A stretch of DNA of 64,000 bases, from NCBI GenBank assembly GCA_023443745.1, contig JAEZTB010000019.1, forward strand, positions 62,001 through 126,000, written 5' to 3'. A model generated the notes under the pieces. It ran no database searches, was not told where the DNA came from, and saw only the letters and a list, made by a program, of their open reading frames with translations. Positions 36,339 to 45,582 of this stretch are shown here, piece after piece. Made by a program: the position numbers and the translations under genes. The stretch's first letter is position 1. Each line of letters starts with the position of its first letter. Source of the stretch: Bacillota bacterium. Its GTDB lineage: Bacteria > Bacillota > Clostridia > DSM-8532.

Positions 36339-38171
36339 TTAGCTGTTCCTTAGCTCAGTCTTGATGATTTCAGCAAGTTTAGGTCCAATACCCTCAACTC
36401 TGGCAATGTCCTCAAGGGTGGCCTCTTTGAGTTTCTTAACTGATCCAAAGGCTTTTAAAAGGCTTTTCTTGCGGGAAGGTCCCACGCCTTGGATATCATC
36501 CAGTACCGATTTCTCAATACGTTTTTTCCTGAGGTTTTTATTATACTGCAGTGCATAACGATGGGCTTCATTCTGTACCGAAGCCACGAAACGCAAGATA
36601 TCGCTGTCCCTGCTCAAATCAATACCTGTAACGCCATTGACCAAACGATGGGATCGGTGCCGATCATCCTTGGCCATGCCCCAAACAGGCACCTTGATGC
36701 CCAAATCGTCTAAAACCTCTTTAGCTGCACTGACATGCTGAGCTCCACCATCTACCAGAACAAGGTCGGGCAAGGTTGAAAAGACTACATCGGAAGAACC
36801 TGAAAGATAACGGTTAAATCGGCGCAACAGGGTTTCCTGCATACTTCCGTAATCATTCTGTTCTGTAATAACCTTCATCTTAAAGCGACGATAGCTTTGG
36901 GTATCCGCTCTTCCTTCACGGAAAACAACCATAGAAGATACAATCTCTGTACTTCCCGTGTTGGATATATCATAGGCTTCAACGGTCAGGGGCAAAGTCT
37001 CCAGTCTGAGTGTCTCCTGCAGTTTTTTCAGCACCTCGAGAGACTTGGCCTGGGTAGCTAAAACATCTCTCTTATAAAGCTCCAGTTCCTCCCTGGCATT
37101 TTGCTCAGCCATATCAATGAGCTCGGCTTTCACTCCTCTTTGAGGAACAAGCAGCGTCACTTTCCCCCCTCTTTTTTGAGTGAGTAATTCGGTGAGCGCT
37201 TCTATTGATTCCGGTTCAAACTGGAGGGCAATCTCCCTGGGAATCTCAGGATTGGCTTCATAGTACTGAACTATAAAGGACTCTATAGCTTCACTGGCGG
37301 GTGCCGCTCCCATACCCTCCAGGACGTAGGCACGTTTTCCGATGAGGCGCCCGCCACGTATGGCAAGCACACTTGCCGCATAATGCCAGTCATCGGAGTA
37401 GAGTGCCACAACATCGCGTTCATCAAACTTAGTTGAGTAAACCGACTGCTTTTTATAAAGCTCGGTGACGCTTTTCAGTCTGTCCCTGATCACCGCCGCT
37501 TTTTCAAATTTCATTTCCTCTGAAAGACGACCCATTTCCGCTTCCAGTTTTTTTATGACATCCTCATGCCGTCCTTCTAAAAAGGCAATCGCGTTTTTTG
37601 CAAGCTCTCCGTAATCTTCACGGGAAACATTGCCCGCACAGGGTGCCGAACATAATCCAATATGATGATAGAGGCAGGGCCTCTGTTTTTTCTCCGGAGA
37701 TATCTGTCGGGAGCATGTACGAATGGGAAACAATCGTCTTAAAAGCTCTATGGAATCCTTTACCGCTGCCATTTTAACGAAGGTTCCAAAATACTTGGCC
37801 CCATCCTTGTCCACCTTTCGGGTGATTTCCACCTTGGGAAAGTCCTCCTGCATGGTAATGCGGATATGGGGATAGGTTTTATCATCCTTCAGCAGAATAT
37901 TATACTTGGGTTTATAGCGCTTAATCAGCGTGTTTTCAAGTATAAGCGCTTCTTCCTCGGTATGGGTCACAATATATTCCAGGGAACCCACATTGGATAC
38001 CAGCATGGCTGTTTTGGAATCGCGGTCCTCGCGATGCTGGAAATAGGATTTGACCCTGTTCTTCAATATTTTGGCCTTACCCACATAAATAACAGTATCG
38101 CCGCTGTCCCGCATGATATATACTCCCGGCGAGTCGGGAAGATTTTTTAATGTCTCGTTAATGGACGCCAA
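36339..38171 (-). CDS. uvrC: Excinuclease ABC subunit C
   Basis: Makes both incisions in nucleotide excision repair. The N-terminal GIY-YIG nuclease is in DSPGVYIMRDSGDTVIYVGK; a UvrB-binding UVR motif (about 200-235), the RNase H-like endonuclease domain with LVLVDGGAQHVSAAKEVL, and C-terminal HhH motifs (IQGVGPSRKKSLLKAFGS) follow. The GTG at 38180 lies inside the ribosome site AGGGGGTGAT, whose position fits a TTG at 38171, so I take that start (610 aa). The fold and length match the family either way. Confidence 0.96.
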   Translation of the reverse strand: MASINETLKNLPDSPGVYIMRDSGDTVIYVGKAKILKNRVKSYFQHREDRDSKTAMLVSNVGSLEYIVTHTEEEALILENTLIKRYKPKYNILLKDDKTYPHIRITMQEDFPKVEITRKVDKDGAKYFGTFVKMAAVKDSIELLRRLFPIRTCSRQISPEKKQRPCLYHHIGLCSAPCAGNVSREDYGELAKNAIAFLEGRHEDVIKKLEAEMGRLSEEMKFEKAAVIRDRLKSVTELYKKQSVYSTKFDERDVVALYSDDWHYAASVLAIRGGRLIGKRAYVLEGMGAAPASEAIESFIVQYYEANPEIPREIALQFEPESIEALTELLTQKRGGKVTLLVPQRGVKAELIDMAEQNAREELELYKRDVLATQAKSLEVLKKLQETLRLETLPLTVEAYDISNTGSTEIVSSMVVFREGRADTQSYRRFKMKVITEQNDYGSMQETLLRRFNRYLSGSSDVVFSTLPDLVLVDGGAQHVSAAKEVLDDLGIKVPVWGMAKDDRHRSHRLVNGVTGIDLSRDSDILRFVASVQNEAHRYALQYNKNLRKKRIEKSVLDDIQGVGPSRKKSLLKAFGSVKKLKEATLEDIARVEGIGPKLAEIIKTELRNS

Positions 38172-38242
38172 GGTAATCACCCCCTCTTATCACAGTAATT
38201 AGAACAATCCGACTATGGGCATGCAACATCTATAGTTACAAC

Positions 38243-38266
38243 AAAAATGCCGGCATTACGCCGGCA
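38243..38266 (-). terminator. Terminator of the Crh-like gene
   Basis: On minus, TGCCGGC pairs with GCCGGCA around a five-base loop, followed by TTTTTGTTG. Confidence 0.85.
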
Positions 38267-38283
38267 CTCCAATTTGATAACCA

Positions 38284-38547
38284 TTATTCCGTCATTCCAC
38301 TATTGGCGAATGCTTCAAGTTCAGTCAAGGCAGTGGATTCATCCCGTCCATCAGTTATGATGGTAATCTTGTCACCAGGGCTGATACCCAGAGACAGAAG
38401 CCCTAAAAGGCTTTTTGCATTAGCTTTACGTTCATCCTTCTGAATCCAGATGTTTGCCTCATAGCTTGACGCCTTTTGGATAAGTCTGGCGGCCATCTTG
38501 GACTCCAGACCGGTTTTACTCAATATCGTAACTTCCTTAGCTATCAT
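38284..38547 (-). CDS. Crh-like HPr paralogue lacking His15
   Basis: 87-residue HPr-fold protein. The region around the catalytic histidine reads SKTGLESKMAARLIQ, so position 15 is Glu instead of His and the following Arg-Pro is also lost; it cannot accept phosphate from Enzyme I. The regulatory serine is kept exactly at position 46 (NAKSLLGLLSLGI), the site used by HPr kinase. This is the pattern of Bacillus Crh (His15 to Gln), a CcpA co-regulator, so a signalling rather than sugar-transport role is inferred. AGGAGG precedes the ATG at 38547; TATAAT on minus at 38592-38597 is a likely -10. Confidence 0.9.
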   Translation of the reverse strand: MIAKEVTILSKTGLESKMAARLIQKASSYEANIWIQKDERKANAKSLLGLLSLGISPGDKITIITDGRDESTALTELEAFANSGMTE

Positions 38548-38591
38548 ATTGTAAATTCCTCCTGGCCGTTACCAAGTGTAACTGCGTCTCT

Positions 38592-38597
38592 ATTATA
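38592..38597 (-). promoter_or_regulatory. Probable -10 element of the Crh-like gene
   Basis: Perfect TATAAT on the minus strand, 45 bases before the start codon. The best -35 (TTTATT, 16 bases upstream) is weak, so the promoter is only a candidate. Confidence 0.4.
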
Positions 38598-38638
38598 CAA
38601 TACAGGTCAAGAAAATAAAAGGTGTTTTTAGCGATTTG

Positions 38639-39184
38639 TCAGTTTGTCTTAAGTTTTGCCCTTCCTTTGAGGATCAATGTGAAGAATCCTACAACCAACA
38701 TAAAGGTGCTTATGGCAAACATCCAGAACAATTCATTGAACAGGGAAATGAACGTACGGAAAAGTGACATCACAGATTTCATATCAAGCCCCATAAAGCT
38801 AATCACACTATAGAAAAGCTCAGAAAAATAAGCAATACCCTCTTTAAGCAACATGTCGGTGACAGGCTTAAACACGGGCTGGAAAATATAGCCCACCATA
38901 AGCAATATAAGGACAGCTGCTGCCATTACCCTCCTGATTCCTAAGGCCTGGTGTTCAAGAATGCTGGCTTTGCTGATATCATTCATAACTCGGCTTTTGA
39001 GGGTTTTCGGGATTTCTATTTCACTGGCCGTAAGTAAGGCTTTCTTGAGCTCCAGCCATCCCTCAAACTCAGCGCGACAGCTTTCACAATCCTTAAGATG
39101 CGCTTTTATACAAACAAGCTCCTCATCTTTTAGCGTATCCTCGATAAAGCGATTATAGTCATTCTCACTGATACAGGATTTCAT
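38639..39184 (-). CDS. Membrane zinc-finger anti-sigma factor
   Basis: 181 residues. The N-terminal zf-HC2/ZAS motif is HLKDCESC (His-x3-Cys-x2-Cys) at about residues 30-37, followed by a linker and two hydrophobic segments (VMAAAVLILLMVGYIFQPVF and LFWMFAISTFMLVVGFFTLI). Such proteins hold an ECF sigma factor inactive at the membrane. The gene lies directly downstream of one. ATG at 39184 is chosen over a TTG at 39208 because GGGTGAT stands just upstream of it. The stimulus is unknown. Confidence 0.88.
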   Translation of the reverse strand: MKSCISENDYNRFIEDTLKDEELVCIKAHLKDCESCRAEFEGWLELKKALLTASEIEIPKTLKSRVMNDISKASILEHQALGIRRVMAAAVLILLMVGYIFQPVFKPVTDMLLKEGIAYFSELFYSVISFMGLDMKSVMSLFRTFISLFNELFWMFAISTFMLVVGFFTLILKGRAKLKTN

Positions 39185-39211
39185 GGTATCACCCAGCCTT
39201 TCTTTCAAAAA

Positions 39212-39739
39212 TCAGTAACCCTCCAGGGCTGCTTTAAGCATTTTTCTCGCCCTGAAAATACGGTTTTTTACTATGCTCATGGGTACTTTCAATAATTCCG
39301 CAATCTCTTCATATCTTAACCCTGATGAATGATAAAGCATCAAGGGTTCTTTATATTTCGGGTCCAAATCATTTATAAGATCTTCAAGCTTCTTTCTTCG
39401 TTCTTTGGAGATAGCAGCATCTTCCGGAGTGGTGCCATGATCCGGCACCTCAAAGGCCTCATCTATTGGGGTTGTTTCCCGTCGTTTTCTTAAATGGTCA
39501 ATACAGGTGTTATGAGTGATTCTGGCTATCCAGGTGGTAAATTTATATTCGGGACTATAAGACCGTAAATAGGTATATGCCTTGATAAAAGCCTCCTGGG
39601 CTACGTCTTCCGCAAGTCCGGCATCTTTCATATAATTCAATGCGAGCGAGTAGACCAACCGTTGATACCGATTGACCAGTTCTTCAAATGCATCAGTTTT
39701 CCCATCAAGGCATTGCCTGATGATTTCATAGTCCTGCAT
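39212..39739 (-). CDS. ECF RNA polymerase sigma factor (SigW-like)
   Basis: 175 residues with sigma region 2 (AFEELVNRYQRLVYSLALNY, DVAQEAFIKAYTYLRSY, FTTWIARITHNTCIDHLRKR) and region 4 (YHSSGLRYEEIAELLKVPMS, IVKNRIFRARKMLKAAL). Followed by its presumed anti-sigma gene 27 bases downstream. I looked upstream for an autoregulatory ECF promoter; a GGAAC occurs (minus, in 39740-39800), but no matching -10 was convincing. The 39740-40001 gap otherwise shows only a half copy of repeat B near 39889. Confidence 0.94.
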   Translation of the reverse strand: MQDYEIIRQCLDGKTDAFEELVNRYQRLVYSLALNYMKDAGLAEDVAQEAFIKAYTYLRSYSPEYKFTTWIARITHNTCIDHLRKRRETTPIDEAFEVPDHGTTPEDAAISKERRKKLEDLINDLDPKYKEPLMLYHSSGLRYEEIAELLKVPMSIVKNRIFRARKMLKAALEGY

Positions 39740-40001
39740 AGAGTGGTTATCTATCCTTCTCTTGTCAACTTCACACTATACGTTCCAAATTCTGAATACT
39801 ACTATGAGTTACGTACAATAATCCATATTGTCTGTTTTATTAATACAAAGTATCAATAATGTTATTATACCATGAAATGTCTCAATGCCTTCGATCATCC
39901 TTCGAAATCTTTGATTCAGTTACGGTACCTAAACCAGACTGGGTCAAATTGCCTATTTTACTTTGCTACTCATGCCTTTATTCTGATATTGGGTGATATT
40001 C

Positions 40002-40346
40002 ATGCCGTTTGAAGGCGAAAAGTGCTACCGTTCACCATCAGGAAAAGAAATTCCGGTGACGATAGCCAATACATTTAAAAGCAGACTTAAAGGCCTTATG
40101 GGAAAAAAGGAAGGAATATACGGACTTCTATTGACACCGTGCAATGCCGTCCATACCTGTTTCATGCGGTATCCTCTTGACGTCCTCTACCTGGATGCGA
40201 AGGATTGTGTAATAGCCACAAAAAGGTGTATTAAGCCATTTTCCTTTGCACCGAAAGTACGCGGGGCAGTTAAGGTTTTGGAATTTCCCTCTTCTTTGCA
40301 TGCAATGGCTTTTTTAGAAAAGGGTACAACCATTCATTTATATTAA
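40002..40346 (+). CDS. DUF192 family protein
   Basis: 114-residue soluble protein of unknown function. Family motifs: FKSRLKGLMGKKE, LLTPCNAVHTCFMRYPLDVL and KVLEFPSSLHAM. The GTG at 39993 lies within GGGTGAT, which better serves as ribosome site for the ATG at 40002. It is a monocistronic gene between the ECF sigma gene (divergent) and the rnf operon (convergent). Confidence 0.87.
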   Translation: MPFEGEKCYRSPSGKEIPVTIANTFKSRLKGLMGKKEGIYGLLLTPCNAVHTCFMRYPLDVLYLDAKDCVIATKRCIKPFSFAPKVRGAVKVLEFPSSLHAMAFLEKGTTIHLY

Positions 40347-40365
40347 ACCCACCACTCCCTTTTAT

Positions 40366-40395
40366 GCCTGGGAAAAAAACCCCAGGCCTTTTTTT
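40366..40395 (+). terminator. Terminator of the DUF192 gene
   Basis: GCCTGGG pairs with CCCAGGC around an A-rich loop, then CTTTTTTT. Confidence 0.9.
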
Positions 40396-40408
40396 GCTAG
40401 TCGGCCTT

Positions 40409-40448
40409 AAAAAAAAGCCGCAATACCTTAAATGGTACTGTGGCTTTT
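40409..40448 (-). terminator. Terminator of the rnf operon
   Basis: On minus, AAAAGCCACAGTACC pairs with GGTATTGCGGCTTTT (one internal mismatch and a G-U) and is followed by a U-run. Confidence 0.88.
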
Positions 40449-40477
40449 AAATCTTTGGAATTCATTTTGTTCTTTTT

Positions 40478-41281
40478 CTAGGCAAAACGCTTTACCATAC
40501 TGTTGGTAATACATTTCTGCGGGCATACAATTGCGCATTCTCCACAATTGGTACACTTTTCAGGATCAATAACAGCCAGGTTGTCAGAAACCGTGATGGC
40601 AGAGCTGGGGCATACCTTTACACACTTCTGGCATGCAATACAACTAACCTTGCAGTTTTTCCGAGAAACGGCCCCTTTATCATGACTGGAGCAGACCACC
40701 GTAAAACCCGAGAGCACCGGAATCATCTTGATAATGCTCTTGGGGCATGCCGCCACACAATTGCTGCAGCCGGTACATTTATCGGTATCAATCCTTGCAA
40801 CACCTTCTTCAATGGTAATGGCGTCAAAGGGACATGCACGCACGCAGCTTCCGAGGCCCAGACAGCCGTAGCTGCAGGCATTCATTCCTGAGGATAAAGC
40901 ATTGGCTGCGTGGCAATCCTCTATTCCGACATAATCGTATTTGGACTCAACATTGGAACAAGTCCCCTGGCAAAGGACACGCGCAACTTTTACATCGACT
41001 GAACCCTCGTCCACTCCCATATAATCGGATATGGCATTGGCTGTTGCAACTCCGCCCACAGGACAGCGGCTGGCAGGGGCACCATCATTCACAATGGCCT
41101 CGGCGAGACCGTCACAGCCAGAAAACCCACAAGCACCGCAGTTGGCTCCCGGAAGCATTTCCCTGACCTTTGCGATTCTTTCGTCCACCTTGACCTCAAA
41201 AACCTTTGATGCATAGGAAAGACCCAATCCAAAAGCCAAGCCCAAGCCTGAAATAACTGAAATAGGTATTAATATATCCAT
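40478..41281 (-). CDS. rnfB: Rnf complex subunit RnfB
   Basis: Iron-sulfur subunit of the Rnf ferredoxin:NAD+ oxidoreductase, which couples electron transfer to ion export. One N-terminal helix, then the Fe-S domain GANCGACGFSGCDGLA (about 45-60), and further ferredoxin-like clusters CTGCSNCVAACP, CIACQKCVKVCP and CTNCGECAIVCP towards the end. 267 residues, a compact form. Last gene of rnfCDGEAB. Confidence 0.96.
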   Translation of the reverse strand: MDILIPISVISGLGLAFGLGLSYASKVFEVKVDERIAKVREMLPGANCGACGFSGCDGLAEAIVNDGAPASRCPVGGVATANAISDYMGVDEGSVDVKVARVLCQGTCSNVESKYDYVGIEDCHAANALSSGMNACSYGCLGLGSCVRACPFDAITIEEGVARIDTDKCTGCSNCVAACPKSIIKMIPVLSGFTVVCSSHDKGAVSRKNCKVSCIACQKCVKVCPSSAITVSDNLAVIDPEKCTNCGECAIVCPQKCITNSMVKRFA

Positions 41282-41298
41282 GGTTGTCTTCCCCTTTC

Positions 41299-41880
41299 TT
41301 ATTGAATAACAAGACCTGCAAAACCTATAAAAGTAACCGAAACCAGGGATGCTGCAATCAGTGTAATAGGCATTCCTTTAAAGGCTTCGGGAATATCTGC
41401 TGTTTCAAGGCGTTCCCGCACACCTGAGAACAAAATCAACGCCATAGTAAAGCCCAGACCGGCTGCAAACCCAAACACTACAGACTCAACAAATGTGTAG
41501 TCACGTTCAACAAAAATAAGAGCTGAACCTAAAACTGCGCAGTTTGTTGTAATAAGCGGCAGATAAACACCCAAAGACTTGTAAAGGGCAGGCATCGTCT
41601 TCTTTAAAACGGTCTCGACAAACTGTACCAGAGCAGCAATAACAAGAATAAACGCTATGGTCTGAAGGTATTCCAAACCATAGGGCTCCAAAAGATACTC
41701 GTTGGTAAGCCAGGTAACAGCCTGAGAAAGTACCAGAACAAATACCACCGCACCACTCATACCGACTGCCGTTGATGTCTTTTTGGACACTCCGAGGAAT
41801 GGGCAAATACCTAAGAATTTAGAGAGAACAAAGTTCTCTATAAACATTGCACCTATAAGAATCGCAAAAAGCTCTTTCAT
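41299..41880 (-). CDS. rnfA: Rnf complex subunit RnfA
   Basis: 193-residue integral membrane subunit with six helices; FIENFVLSKFLGICPFLGVS and TNCAVLGSALIF are typical. RnfA and RnfE form the inverted-topology core that binds a membrane Fe-S cluster through conserved Cys (Cys in LGICPF and TTNCAV). The start overlaps the rnfE stop by one base (TAATG). Confidence 0.97.
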   Translation of the reverse strand: MKELFAILIGAMFIENFVLSKFLGICPFLGVSKKTSTAVGMSGAVVFVLVLSQAVTWLTNEYLLEPYGLEYLQTIAFILVIAALVQFVETVLKKTMPALYKSLGVYLPLITTNCAVLGSALIFVERDYTFVESVVFGFAAGLGFTMALILFSGVRERLETADIPEAFKGMPITLIAASLVSVTFIGFAGLVIQ

Positions 41881-42563
41881 TATGCCTCACCTCCGTGCAT
41901 GGCCTTACTACAGCCGGGACAGCCTGCTGCACATCCGTTGCTTTCAGTATCAGTTTTTGGTTTTTTCCCACTGGTCAGTTTATTAAACAAGGCTACCAAA
42001 AAGCCCATGACCATAAAGCCACCGGGTGGAAGAATAAAGATCACAGCAGGGTCAAAGAGATCCGCTGTCAAGGGTATTCCCATCCATGTCCCCGCTCCGA
42101 GAATCTCACGTATGGAACCGATAACGGTTATGGCAAGGGTAAAACCCGCACCCATTCCCAGGCCATCCATGACCGAGAGAATCGGCCCGTTCTTTTGTGC
42201 GAACATTTCAGCACGGGCAAAGATGATACAGTTTACAACGATTAAAGGAATATAAATACCCAATTGTTTATTGATCTCAGGAAGAAATGCCGCAAGCAGC
42301 AATTGGACGATGGTTGTAAAACCTGCGATAACCGTGATAAACACCGGAATACGTACCTTGTCGGGTACAATCTTTCGGATGAGAGATATAACCAAATTTG
42401 AACCAACCAGAACAAACGTCGCAGCAGCTCCCATACCCAGGCCATTCTTGGCCATTGTTGTGACGGCGAGAGACGGACACATACCTAAAAGGAGTCTGAG
42501 CGTAGGATTTTCGCTAATAATACCGTTTAAAAATACCGAGCCTATTGATTTCTTCTCTGCCAT
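41880..42563 (-). CDS. rnfE: Rnf complex subunit RnfE
   Basis: 227-residue homologue of RnfA with the same six-helix layout (NPTLRLLLGMCPSLAVTTMA; IPLIVVNCIIFARAEMFA) and a Cys-rich C-terminus (CAAGCPGC) beyond the family core that might bind metal. ATG at 42563 follows GGAGG by 8 bases and lies one base after the rnfG stop. Confidence 0.96.
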   Translation of the reverse strand: MAEKKSIGSVFLNGIISENPTLRLLLGMCPSLAVTTMAKNGLGMGAAATFVLVGSNLVISLIRKIVPDKVRIPVFITVIAGFTTIVQLLLAAFLPEINKQLGIYIPLIVVNCIIFARAEMFAQKNGPILSVMDGLGMGAGFTLAITVIGSIREILGAGTWMGIPLTADLFDPAVIFILPPGGFMVMGFLVALFNKLTSGKKPKTDTESNGCAAGCPGCSKAMHGGEA

Positions 42564-42564
42564 C

Positions 42565-43155
42565 TTATACACCTCCTGCCATAGAACGAATCAGCGCAAT
42601 TGCGTCCGTGACACCCTGGGTTACTGCCCTTGAGGTAACGGTGGCACCGCTTATGGCTTGTATCTCATGATCAGCCTTTGGACTGCTTTTAACTACAAAA
42701 AACTCTTTTTCTGGAATTGCCCCGAGATACTGGTCGCTAAAGCCTGGTTCCGAAGCTTTTGAACCCAGTCCCGGAGTTTCATTATGGCCTGCAAGCAATA
42801 CACCCGTAATGCCCTGGGCTTTGTCAACACCTACAAACATTTTAATGGCACCGCCATATCCCTTGGTGGATACTTCCACTACATAACCAAAAGAAGCTCC
42901 GCCTTTTTGGGCCTCATAAACTTTTACGATTCTATCGCTTGCCGCATATCCTTCAGCTTTAAGCTGTTCCGCAGATTTTGGCTCTGAAAAGCTCTCGGAC
43001 CCCGGTATCGCCTTGGCGAGACTTTCCTGCTCAGCTTTTTTATTGTTTTCGGCGATAATAGGATCGGTTACACCGTTGACATAGGCTAAGGCGCCCGTAA
43101 TAACAGCGCAGACGATAAACAAAATCAAGGCAGGCTTTATGATCTCCTTAAACAT
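42565..43155 (-). CDS. rnfG: Rnf complex subunit RnfG
   Basis: Single-helix subunit carrying covalently bound FMN; the flavinylation motif SGATVTS lies near the C-terminus (about 175-181). The N-terminal anchor PALILFIVCAVITGALAYVN is followed by the external FMN-binding domain. The frame opens at 43197, but GGAGGTGG precedes ATG 43155 by about 8 bases, giving 196 residues and an 8-base overlap with rnfD. Confidence 0.96.
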   Translation of the reverse strand: MFKEIIKPALILFIVCAVITGALAYVNGVTDPIIAENNKKAEQESLAKAIPGSESFSEPKSAEQLKAEGYAASDRIVKVYEAQKGGASFGYVVEVSTKGYGGAIKMFVGVDKAQGITGVLLAGHNETPGLGSKASEPGFSDQYLGAIPEKEFFVVKSSPKADHEIQAISGATVTSRAVTQGVTDAIALIRSMAGGV

Positions 43156-44110
43156 GAGCACCACCTCCAAATCTTCTTGGATTTGTATAACGGTCAATCA
43201 TGGGTACCGTGACATTCATCAGCAGTATGGCATAGGAAACACCTTCAGGCATATTGGTATAGAGTCTGAACAGCATGGTCAGCACACCGCAGCCTACGGC
43301 GTAAATGATTACACCCTTCTTTGTCATTGGGCTGGTGGTATAGTCAGTAGCCATAAAGATTGCACCAATCAAAAGTCCACCGGCTAATATATGGAACAGC
43401 GGGTTTCCTGTCAAGAACCCATTGGGTCCTAAAACCCAGGCTATAAGACCCACCGCACCAACATATATGACGGGAATATGCCAGGATATGACTCCGCGTG
43501 CCAGAAGGTAAAGTCCTCCAATAATAAGGGCAATTGCCGAGGTCTCACCCAGTGATCCCCCGATTTTGCCGAGGAACATATCCATGAGCCTGGGAAGCTC
43601 TCCGCCTTCCTTTAAAATGCCCAGAGGCGTGGCATATGAAATAACGTCAGCTCCTGATTCAGAAGCCTTAGCAAGAGGTTCGGACCAATAGGTCATTTTT
43701 GTACCATAAGCCACCAAAAGTATGGCACGGGCAGCCAGAGCCGGGTTGACAAAATTCTGCCCCAACCCTCCGAATAACTGCTTGACTATAACTATGGCAA
43801 AGAAAGAGCCTACTATTGCCATCCAGAGGGGCAAGGTAGGCGGCAGGTTCAGCGCCAGAAGAAGCCCGGTTACAACGGCACTTAAGTCACCGACGGTATT
43901 ACCCCGCTTCAATGCCTTACGTGTTAAATATTCAAAGCCCACACAGGATACAATGGTTACCGCAATGATCAGTGCGGCCTTAATGCCAAAGAAATAGATG
44001 CCTGCAAAGGAGGCTGGAAGGAGCGCAATGATTACGTCCAACATGAGCCTTTGAGTGGTAGCTTCACTCCGAATATGCGGAGAGGAGCTCACAGACAATC
44101 TCTTATCCAA
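43148..44110 (-). CDS. rnfD: Rnf complex subunit RnfD
   Basis: 320-residue polytopic subunit with a second covalent FMN, expected on the Thr in SYATPLGIL (about residues 162-170). The N-terminal SVSSSPHIRSEATTQRLMLD and VKQLFGGLGQNFVNPALAAR segments are typical. It lies 65 bases downstream of rnfC. Confidence 0.96.
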   Translation of the reverse strand: MDKRLSVSSSPHIRSEATTQRLMLDVIIALLPASFAGIYFFGIKAALIIAVTIVSCVGFEYLTRKALKRGNTVGDLSAVVTGLLLALNLPPTLPLWMAIVGSFFAIVIVKQLFGGLGQNFVNPALAARAILLVAYGTKMTYWSEPLAKASESGADVISYATPLGILKEGGELPRLMDMFLGKIGGSLGETSAIALIIGGLYLLARGVISWHIPVIYVGAVGLIAWVLGPNGFLTGNPLFHILAGGLLIGAIFMATDYTTSPMTKKGVIIYAVGCGVLTMLFRLYTNMPEGVSYAILLMNVTVPMIDRYTNPRRFGGGAHV

Positions 44111-44175
44111 TTTCGATTCCCCCTATCTTACGACTAAGATGTTCTGTTAATCTCTACTTCGAGTAATGCCAGATC

Positions 44176-45483
44176 TCACTTTTTCGCTGTTCTGCGCAAG
44201 GTATCCTTGCCCAGGCGAATGGACTGAACAATTGTTCTCTTTGCTGGACAGGCATATACACATGACCCGCATTCAATGCAGTCCATGATATTGTATTTTT
44301 CAATATCCTCAAAGGAATTGGCTTTAACCAGACGATCAATGTCCAAAGGCAGAAGATTCATGGGACAGACCCTTACACAGCGGCCGCAGCGTATACAGGC
44401 GCTTTCATCGGGAATCCTTCCTTCCTTTTCACTTAAAGCCAGAAGCGCATTGGTATTTTTCAAAACCGGAAGCTCCAGGGAGTAGAGCGCAACACCCATC
44501 ATAGGGCCTCCCATGATCAGCTTGCCCGGTTCGGAAGAAAAGCCTCCGCAGAAATCAAAGACATCCTGTATGGGGGTCCCGATTAATGCTTCTACATTCT
44601 TGGGCGATTTTACAGAAGAACCGTCCACAGTAATACGTTTCTTTATCAATGGCATGCCTGTTTTTAAATAACTTGCCACAAAAGCCGCACTACCCACGTT
44701 CATGACAATACACCCCGCATCGGCAGGGAGCTTGCCGGGAGGCACCTCACGGCCTGTAAGAGCCAAAATAAGCATTTTTTCAGCTCCTTGCGGATATCTG
44801 GACTTTAGGCTCTCCACCGTAATTTGCGGTGTGGATTTTATAGCCTCCGAAAGCTTTTTAATCGCCTCAGGCTTATTATCCTCTATACCAATTATGGTCC
44901 GGGGTATGCCGGTCCATTTCATAACATGCAGAATACCTTCTATTATATTGACCGTATTCTCAATGCATTCACGATAGTCAGAGGTAATATAGGGCTCGCA
45001 CTCGGCCGCATTAATAATAAGAGTATCAACCTTGGCTTCTTTTGGGGGATTGAGCTTGACATGAGCTGGAAAACCGGCACCGCCAAGGCCCGTAAGTCCT
45101 GATTCACGAATAGCCTTGAGGAAGGTTTCCTTATTTGTTACCTGAGGGGGTCTCATACCCTCCCATACTTCCTGCTGGCCATCCGTACTGATTTCAACAC
45201 AGAGGATTGGCTTGCTTCCGGATATGATTCGGCCTTCCACTGCCGTAACCGTTCCCGAAACACTGGAATGAATGGGGGCTGAGACAAAAGCCTCAGTGTC
45301 ACCAATTACCTGCCCTACCTTTACAGTGTCACCTTTCTTGACAACCGGTTTGCACGGTGCCCCAAGGTGCTGGACCATGGGGATGATGACCTTGGCAGGA
45401 ACGCCCATTACCAAAGTTGCACAGCTTTCAGTATTCTTTGATTGCGGTGGATGCACACCACCTTTGAAAACATGTAATTTCAT
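44176..45483 (-). CDS. rnfC: Rnf complex subunit RnfC
   Basis: NADH-binding, FMN- and Fe-S-containing peripheral subunit (435 aa). N-terminal GGVHPPQSKNTES, the nucleotide-binding GLTGLGGAGFPAHVKLNPP, and two C-terminal [4Fe-4S] motifs CIRCGRCVRVCP and CIECGSCVYACP. First gene of the operon. GGAG lies 9 bases before ATG 45483. Confidence 0.97.
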   Translation of the reverse strand: MKLHVFKGGVHPPQSKNTESCATLVMGVPAKVIIPMVQHLGAPCKPVVKKGDTVKVGQVIGDTEAFVSAPIHSSVSGTVTAVEGRIISGSKPILCVEISTDGQQEVWEGMRPPQVTNKETFLKAIRESGLTGLGGAGFPAHVKLNPPKEAKVDTLIINAAECEPYITSDYRECIENTVNIIEGILHVMKWTGIPRTIIGIEDNKPEAIKKLSEAIKSTPQITVESLKSRYPQGAEKMLILALTGREVPPGKLPADAGCIVMNVGSAAFVASYLKTGMPLIKKRITVDGSSVKSPKNVEALIGTPIQDVFDFCGGFSSEPGKLIMGGPMMGVALYSLELPVLKNTNALLALSEKEGRIPDESACIRCGRCVRVCPMNLLPLDIDRLVKANSFEDIEKYNIMDCIECGSCVYACPAKRTIVQSIRLGKDTLRRTAKK

Positions 45484-45553
45484 TAAATCAACTCCAATGA
45501 TCCTATAAAATTAAAAACGTGGTCAAATTGAGAAATGTATATATTATGTATTC

Positions 45554-45582
45554 AGTATACATTTTCCCGAGATATTCATCAA
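45554..45582 (-). promoter_or_regulatory. Sigma-A-type promoter of the rnf operon
   Basis: On minus, TTGATG (45577-45582) and TATACT (45554-45559) with a 17-base spacer; start near 45547, leader about 64 bases. The remaining divergent gap to asnB (45583-45825) is AT-rich with no further signal I can support. Confidence 0.65.
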
